From Turnera subulata (taxonomy: Eukaryota; Streptophyta; Magnoliopsida; Malpighiales; Passifloraceae): DNA of 64,000 nucleotides. Of this stretch, positions 58,042-64,000 are shown in pieces. Positions within the stretch are counted from its first letter, which is position 1. Every line of letters begins with the position of its first letter. The position numbers were made by a program, and so were the translations under genes. Where the stretch lies: positions 1 through 64,000 of the forward strand of contig JAKUCV010002538.1 of assembly GCA_028386065.3 (NCBI GenBank). The letters are read 5' to 3'. The notes below the pieces were generated by a model, which was given only the letters and a program-made list of their open reading frames with translations, was not told where the DNA came from and made no database searches.

Positions 58042-58388
58042 GGCTGGATTTGGGCATGTGCAACCCTCCTTGAAGATCTCATATTATGAAGGCCAATTAA
58101 GCAAAATCATAGGGGGAACAAAGAAGAACTGAAGGCAAATCCAGAATTTTGGCAACATGGTCACAACATCGATGTTGAGTATCACAATATCGATGTTCAG
58201 GTAAGTTCTCTAAACCCAATAAAACTTTCAAATTGGTACATGCTAAGTTGACACAAAAACATAAGAGTTTATTGATTTCATATTTTACAATCACACTTAC
58301 AAACACACACACGCTTACATTTTTTATATTACATTACAATCATACATATATTTTAAAACATACATACCTATTATAATCTATCTAGCTC
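58042..58388 (+). other. Spacer after pol with ACATCGATGT sites
   Basis: Non-coding. Contains a polypurine-like ATAGGGGGAAC at about 58,110, one AACATCGATGTT and one AATATCGATGTT (about 58,165-58,200). The end of the antisense ORF lies just beyond. Confidence 0.6.
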
Positions 58389-59072
58389 TTAACGATTTGG
58401 TACAGCAGTTACAGAGAAGCTATTAGGGTCATTGAAAATATTAACCCTAACACTATCATTCCATGCAAACCACATTCTACCCGAGTTATCCTGGCCAGGG
58501 ATTTCAAACCGATTCACTGATGGAAAACGGAGAGGGATGACCCCGTGGTTTTCGCCAGGTTGCCATAATGTCTCGGTGAGCAGAACCATGTTCGGCTTGT
58601 ACTGGTTCTTCAGGTCTCTCAAGGTTCTTGTAAAATCTTGAGAGCGCCTAGTGACTCCCCTGCAATTCCACAATAGCAGGCGAACCTTTGGCCAAGTCGG
58701 TGGTAAGACAGGGACTCGTGAAGCACTCTGATAAGTCATTGAAATTTGATAGTAGCTGTCCTCATTCAGAGTCTGGCAAGAAGACCTCAGCTATAAATTC
58801 TGAAATCGGTCAGAGATAAAAAATATTGTGGAGTTGGCCGAACCATAAAAAGAAATCCGCAAGGTGTTTTGATGTTCCAGGAAGACTGTCTCTTCCATGG
58901 GTGTGAAAAAAAATCTGGAAGAGTAGAGCTCGTCAATGCAGACCAAACGAGGGATCCTCGCAAGCTCATTTGGAAGTGGCTCTGGTTGCTCATTCATCAG
59001 GTTATAGGCTAAACGATTTCTCCTACCTAGGGATGCTCCCTCAACAAAAAAGACAGTAGAAGGGGAAGGCAT
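58389..59072 (-). pseudogene. Antisense ORF of the Sirevirus, homologue of the 37,014-37,814 ORF
   Basis: On the minus strand a 228-codon frame begins MPSPSTVFFVEGASLGRRNR and shows one in-frame stop near 58,790 but no indel. The N-terminal about 125 residues are of unknown family (PNELARIPRLVCIDELYSSR, FFFTPMEETVFLEHQNT). The second part resembles the start of an L1-type endonuclease: LLLWNCRGVTRRSQ, KPNMVLLTETLW, NRFEIPG…MWFAWND. The catalytic second half is absent. About 150 of 217 aligned residues are identical to the ORF in the long-LTR element. A TATAAATA box lies 82-90 bp upstream on the same strand. Position between pol and the env-like ORF, antisense to both, is not part of the standard Sirevirus plan I know. 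Because of the stop this copy is probably broken. Confidence 0.75.
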
Positions 59073-59153
59073 TCTAGCTTTTGATTTTTTCGCTAACTCT
59101 CTTTCGAAAATTGGTTTATAATTTTCTGTGTCTAATGAGTTCTATCGTATGCC

Positions 59154-59161
59154 TATTTATA
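59154..59161 (-). promoter_or_regulatory. TATA-like box upstream of the Sirevirus antisense ORF
   Basis: Minus-strand TATAAATA, 82-90 bp before the ATG at 59,072, with a C/T/A-mixed leader between. Matches the position of the TATA-like box at 37,923-37,930 in the other element. Confidence 0.6.
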
Positions 59162-60244
59162 GAAACACAACTGCATTGCTTCTTCTCTCAGAAGGTGACC
59201 CCTACCAATTTCTGAAGTGTCCAGAGATTGTTCAGGAGGTGACCCCTACCTATCTTTGAAAAATATTCAGGAGAAGACCCCTCCAAACTGCTTCGATTTT
59301 CAAGAATCTTCTTTTTGAAAAACTTGCCAATTAGTTAAATTATTGCTCAATCAATGTCTACAACCCTACAAATTTTTCCGATTATCAAAGCTTTCCTTTT
59401 TGACAATCGTGGTTTTAATTGAATTATTGATTCCTCACGGGATTTGCTGTCTGGCTCCAAGAACGGATTCTGTTTGACAGAGATACACAAAGTCAAATTG
59501 ATGGGACAAATATCTCAACAACTATGCATATACGACGAAGTTACTTCTATTTAGAAATACAGGAATCCCAGATATTTTTCTCTTGATCAATACAATGAGT
59601 GAATTCCATTGTCATATCTTTCTGTTACAAATTACTGACTTCAGCGTCGGAGTGTCTTCTAAGTTTGCTTTGCAGGTACTCCTAATCAACGCCAAAGGAC
59701 AGGGGGAACTGGATCTACAACAATTGGACCAAACATGTATAAACAATGACAAAATCCATACAACATCGATGTTCTGTATCAGAACATCGATGTTGAGCTG
59801 CAAAAGTATCTTCACCTCTCTAACCCGAGGACCTATAACATCGATGTGGAGGTTTTGAACATCGATGTTTGGCTGCCAAAAGGTTTCCACAACTCTGACC
59901 CGAGGATACATAACTTCGATGTTTCTCGTTTGCACATCGATGTTCGTTCCTTTTACCTTTCCAAAGCTTCGACCCGAGAGCAATCAACATCGATGTTACG
60001 GGCTGGAACATCGATGTTCAGCTGCTGAAATTTAAAAAAAAATAGCCGTTGCGTGACTGTTACTAGCCGTTACTAGCCGTTGTCCCCTACATAAAACACA
60101 ATGCTCTTCATTTCTCATCTCAAATCGCTCTTCTCCAAAGTCTATCTAGCTCTCCTTTAGCATTCTCATCTACACATTCTTCCTACTTTCTTCTCTAATC
60201 TCTTTTTGCTTCCACACTTATTCTTTATCCTTCTTTCTTCAAAC
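59162..60244 (+). other. Spacer with internal palindrome array
   Basis: No ORF. A cluster of seven perfect or near-perfect ACATCGATGT sites lies at about 59,762-60,020, set in pairs within repeated phrases (CTGACCCGAGGA, GCTGCAAAAG). A triplicated phrase, TAGCCGTTAC/TAGCCGTTGT, lies at about 60,043-60,085. The end (60,100-60,240) is C/T-rich, as expected for the leader of the downstream ORF. Confidence 0.65.
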
Positions 60245-61395
60245 ATGGGCAAGACCTCATCACATGGCAAAACACCCGTGAGACAACCAACCAAAAGAGG
60301 AGGTCCGTCTACCTCATCTCCTCAATTTCCTTTGGACGACAAATCAGCTGTTTGGTTTTCTTCCCGAGCTCAACTCACTCACTTTCAATCTTACTTCCAA
60401 AATCGTCCTATTTGCACTCCCCGGTATCTTCCGATCACTTACCTAAAGGAGAAGAACTATACTCGACTTGAACGGCACCTACGTGCAACTGGTTTGTGGG
60501 AATTTGTCACCAACAAAAGCTATCAATATAGTGCCGACTTCACCCGAGCCTTCTACTCAACACTCAACCGAGATGGTGATGTGTTCACTGCTCAGGTGAA
60601 TGGAGTCGATATCTCTTTTACTCTCGAGGAATTTGGGGCAGCAATGGGATTACCATTTGAAGGGGAGGATATTGCCTCTTATGGTGGTCCTAATTGGCTC
60701 ACAACAAATGAAGGCCCTCTACTAACTGAACTCGGTTTCACGGAAGTTGTCCGTCATACCCATTCCAAAAGGCCAACCATTCATTCCATCCACTCGGAGT
60801 ACCGTGTCTGTTTTATCTCATCACCCGGGTAATCAAGCCAAGACCCGGAAATCACACCGTCATGTCCATTGAGGATATGAAGGTACTCCATGCCATTATC
60901 CATCATGCTCCAATTAATTGGGCACGTTTTGTGCTTATGCACATGACGGACTATCCTCCTCAGTCCATCAATCATCCCCTGCCATATCCCTTCTTGTTGT
61001 TGGATATTTTATTGAATGCAGGTATTGACACTCGGAAAGGCCCTCAGGTTTCTCAAGCACCACGAATCAGTCAAACTGAAAGTTCAGCAGCCGCTTCTCA
61101 ACGCCAAGCTCCCGCGATCACGCATGAAACAATTTTGGCTTCCCTTCATGCTCTACAACTCAGTATAGACACCATGGGACACACAATCACAGGCATGGGA
61201 CGATCAATTGATCGTATTGACACCGAAGTTCAACGTCAAGGACATGCTCTCCAATCCTATTTTGATCGGGTGCAATACCAACCTCCACCCTATCATACAC
61301 ATGTGGAAGGGGATCCCATGGATGTGGAAGGTGAAGATGAAGAACGAGATAATGCTGCTAATGATGATGATGACGCTGATGATGATGGAAACTAA
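60245..61395 (+). pseudogene. Env-like / plant-transposon-protein ORF of the Sirevirus, frameshifted
   Basis: Starts at ATG 60,245 (MGKTSSHGKTPVRQPTKRGG) after a C/T-rich leader. The first frame runs to 60,832 and includes RLERHLRATGLWEFVTNKSY, DGDVFTAQVNGVDISFTLEE and FGAAMGLPFEGED, which match the 'putative plant transposon protein' domain found in extra 3' ORFs of Sireviruses and Ogre-type elements. A one-base change in length near 60,800 moves the frame, and it continues to 61,395 with ITRVIKPRPGNHT, HAIIHHAPINWARF and a helical segment (TMGHTITGMGRSIDRIDTEV), ending in an acidic Asp/Glu tail. I see no signal peptide or membrane segment, so 'env-like' refers to position only. Function unknown. 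Confidence 0.8.
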
Positions 61396-61611
61396 CACCC
61401 AAATTTCTCAAGTTTTATCCTATATTCTCTTTCATGTTCTTCAATTTGCATTTCTTTCATGTTCATCAATTGTATTTTCCATTTCTTTTTGCTAATGCCA
61501 AAAGGGGGAAATATTAACAAGTATGTGCACCTAATTAAAATTAAAAAGCACATCATGGCTAAAACATAGGGGGAATTAATGGGCACATACTTCTACTTGT
61601 TTGTCATTATC

Positions 61612-61625
61612 AAAAAGGGGAAAAT
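61612..61625 (+). other. Polypurine tract of the Sirevirus
   Basis: AAAAAGGGGAAAAT lies directly before the 3' LTR (TGTTGAATAT at 61,626). Similar purine motifs lie upstream at about 61,498 (AAAAGGGGGAAAT) and 61,566 (ATAGGGGGAATT), and after pol at about 58,110. Confidence 0.8.
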
Positions 61626-63021
61626 TGTTGAATATAATGCTTTGCTAATATCTCTTTCTCTTATTCAGGTTTTGATAATGACAAATTAACCTTGTCTTTG
61701 ATCATAGTTATGAAGCAAAAAGAAATTAATCAAGGGCAAAGATTTCATGTGATCAAGAATACAAGAATTGAAGTAACAAGGTCAAGCAAGAAGAGCAAGA
61801 AAAGTTAGGAACACAATTTTGTACAAGGTTAAACCTTCAATTTCTCTAAATTATTGGCTCAAACAAAATCATTTTTACTCATACATCATATTGCCTTGTT
61901 TTCAATCATAAAAATGTTTTCTAAGCTTTGAACATCGATGTTCAATATCCCAACATCGATGTTCTCATGACCGTTGTACTTAAAACATTATTTTGAAGTA
62001 TCCTAACATCGATGTTCAATACCATAACATCGATGTCCATTTGAATCCGGTTTCAAGATTGTCTTGGGAGTGTCCAAAACATCGATGTCCAACCACGAAC
62101 ATCGATGTTATTTTGTCTCGGGTCAAGAGTGCCGAAATAACGACATCGATGTCCAACCATTAACATCGATGTTATTTTGTCTCAGGTCATGGGCATTGAA
62201 ATAACAACATCGATGTTCACTTTGGAAACATCGATGTTCTAGTGACCGTTAGCCCAATAATTCACCAGGACATCGATGTCCTATTTCCCAACATCGATGT
62301 CCTTGTGACCGTTGGACCAAAAAAATGCATATTCAAAGATCAGAACATCGATGCCCTAGTTTTGAACATCGATGTTCAGCCGTCATGAGCAGACACACTT
62401 TTCATCCTCTCATGTTACTTTGTTTAAAGATGTTTTGGATTGATTCCCCAACGGTCATACATGTTTTCAACCTTATAAATAGAGCATTTAGGTCTCCGTT
62501 TACGCTGGATCAACTCTCTACAATTTCAAGCATTCATTGTTATACATACATATCATTTTTTATGAGCCAATATCCTTGAGAATTGAGAGTTGCCTTATAG
62601 AGCTTACTTTATATACTCATACCTACTCTTGAAGAGAGTTGTTGTTTTGAGTGACTCAATTGTAATCATACACCTTGAGGGAGGATTGTTCCCTTGTAGA
62701 AGATTCATAGGAAGAGGATTTTCTTTCTGTGTGAAAAGACTTGAAGTGAGGTATCTTCAAGCAGAAAATTAGAGGTTCGTGTGATTCGAACTCTAGGTTC
62801 ATAAACGGTTTGTTAAGCACTCGGAAGCTTAACGTGGATAGTGAAATCTTCAAGAGAGTCTCTTGAAGGACTGGATTAGCCACACAGGTTGTGTGTGTGT
62901 GAACCATTATAAAATCGGTTTGTCTCTCTTTCTTTTAATTCCGCAATTATTATTTCTTTAATCTTTTGATTTGTTCTTAATCACTAATTCACCCCCCCCT
63001 TTTTGCTTGTTTGGGCTTACA
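61626..63021 (+). repeat. 3' LTR of the Sirevirus
   Basis: Starts TGTTGAATAT and ends GGGCTTACA, followed by TSD GAGTT. It contains 14 CATCGATG cores (about 61,930-62,380) at the same positions as the 5' LTR and a TATAAATAG at about 62,474. The only length difference noticed from the 5' LTR is in a C/T run near its end. Confidence 0.93.
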
Positions 63022-64000
63022 GAGTTTTGGATGTTTATCTCGGTGTCTTTGGTTTAAAGAATAATGGATTAAATAATAAATTGTGATAAGGATGTCGATC
63101 CTCGGGTTTGGATGGGATGTCTATCCCGGTATTTTGGTTAGGGATGTTGATCCCTGTGATTTGGTTTTGAATGATGATAATATAATTGTCACGTGATAAG
63201 TAGTGGTACGACTCGATGGTTTAAGACTGTTTTGTGGTGGCCATGATCTGAGTTACTTGTGATAAGCATGTCTATGCTTGGGATGTCTATCCCGTGATTA
63301 TATTTGGGATGTCTATCCCTGGGTTACTATTTTGGGATGTCGATCCCTGGGCTCTCTTGGTTTGGTCTGGCACCCTAAATATGTTGAGAACCAGGTCTGA
63401 CCCCTAGCTTATCCGTGACGTGGCCCGGAAAGATAAAATTGAAAATTGGATTTTGTTTTTTGGTCTTGGACCAGTTTTGCATCGTGTCTTTTGGTTTGGT
63501 ATATTTTGGCGATTTTTGCCTGTTTTCGGCCTTGAGTAATTTTTAGTGTTGCATATTGATTGTCTATCCATGGTTGGTGGGCACTTCGGACTCACCCCTC
63601 ACCTGCGGGCTTTCATCCCGTAGGTTGAGTTATTTGTGGTTCAGGTGTGATGCATTCCAGACAGGCTGTGGCGTTATCCCTTAGACAGGACTCGGATCCA
63701 TAGTATGCATTATGTGTCGTATATAGTGTCTTTGTGAGTTATTAAGTCTTCCGCTGTGCTGTTTATTGCTATTGTTGGGCATTGGGCCGGTTGTGACGTT
63801 ATTGATGATCCCGGGTTCGGGTGATATGTTTCGATGTTGGGCCGAAGGGCCAGATTTCTGATGTTTATATTTTGGGCTGTTGAGCCAGTTTTCTGTTGTT
63901 TACACTGTATGCTGGGCTTGTTTGGTTGGGTCGTTACAGTTCCGGCACGTGTTTACACTGTACGGTAAATACGGGTCGGGGCGCTTCATTTCTGCTCTTA

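Larger units (their letters stand above)
51495..63021 (+). mobile_element. Sirevirus-type Ty1/copia retrotransposon, 11.5 kb, with extra ORFs
   Basis: TSD GAGTT at 51,490-51,494 and 63,022-63,026. LTRs 51,495-52,889 (1395 bp) and 61,626-63,021 (1396 bp). PBS 52,892; gag 52,945; pol to 58,041; antisense ORF 58,389-59,072; palindrome-rich spacer; env-like ORF 60,245-61,395; polypurine tract 61,612-61,625. Large gag with two zinc knuckles, pol order PR-IN-RT-RH, extra 3' ORF, long LTRs and dense palindromes fit the Sirevirus lineage. I count roughly 25 substitutions between the LTRs (about 2%), so the insertion is fairly recent. The first bases of the 5' LTR are TTTTGAAT against TGTTGAAT in the 3' LTR. 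The copy is not autonomous: pol has a frameshift and a protease active-site change, and the env-like ORF has a frameshift. Confidence 0.93.
49661..63988 (+). mobile_element. Solo LTR of the 34-kb element family, split by a Sirevirus
   Basis: Left part 49,661-51,494 and right part 63,027-63,988 together make a 2.80-kb LTR of the same family as 34,144-36,859: start TGTAACAGCCCGGG, purine tract 50,000-50,250, GC block, candidate intron 50,576-51,264, GGGATGT…ATCCC palindromes on both sides of the insertion, and end GGGGCGCTTCA. It is flanked by TTTCT direct repeats (49,656-49,660 and 63,989-63,993), and no PBS follows the end, so it is a solo LTR left by recombination between two LTRs. A TATA-like TTTATAAATC lies at about 49,986. 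Confidence 0.85.

Overview
The window is nuclear DNA of a eudicot plant, probably from a repeat-rich genome. Two intron-containing plant genes (a RAE1-type WD40 nucleoporin and a SHINE-clade ERF transcription factor) sit in AT-rich intergenic sequence. They are flanked on both sides by layered plant retrotransposons, Helitron-like sequence and a Mutator-like element. Nothing is bacterial or organellar. The species cannot be named from sequence alone.

Layout. 1-9.0 kb: repeat graveyard, with the start of a minus-strand long LTR (1-1974), a decayed Ty3/gypsy pol (about 2.1-4.4 kb), a decayed L1-type LINE (4.4-7.45 kb) and a Tat-like LTR remnant (8.27-8.86 kb). 9.6-14.9 kb: RAE1 gene, 11 coding exons, 347 aa. 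14.94-15.05 kb: U6 snRNA retropseudogene with poly(A) and target-site duplication. 16.1-16.8 kb: short Helitron-like element. 20.2-21.05 kb: SHINE/WIN-type ERF, 2 exons, 184 aa. 21-27 kb: intergenic, with a candidate hAT-like element at 24.1-25.0 kb. 26.9-33.8 kb: two copies of a gag-only LTR element in inverted orientation around a 5'-truncated LINE. 34.14-42.79 kb: a long-LTR element bounded by the TSD CCACG, with PBS and PPT in + orientation but with its recognisable ORFs only on the minus strand. 42.8-44.7 kb: Tat leader and Ty3/gypsy integrase fragments. 44.8-47.97 kb: Helitron sequence holding a Mutator-like element (long TIRs, GC-rich captured DNA). 47.97 kb to the end: three-level nest of an LTR (47,968), containing a solo LTR (49,661-63,988, TSD TTTCT), containing an 11.5-kb Sirevirus-type Ty1/copia element (51,495-63,021, TSD GAGTT).

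Most notable: the Sirevirus and the unrelated-looking long-LTR element carry homologous ANTISENSE ORFs (58,389-59,072 and 37,014-37,814). They share about 70% identity over about 215 residues without gaps. Each has a TATA-like box about 80-110 bp upstream on the minus strand. Each joins an N-terminal region I do not recognise to the first part of a LINE-type endonuclease fold. Silent changes outnumber replacements in the stretch I compared, so the ORF looks selected at protein level. It is the best candidate here for an undescribed component. Other points of interest: dense palindrome arrays in two LTR families (ACATCGATGT; GGGAT-GTnnA-TCCC), a possible intron inside the long LTR, and a shared unusual primer-binding site.

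Only the RAE1 and ERF genes look like functional host genes. The transposon ORFs carry stops, frameshifts or a lost catalytic residue as noted.
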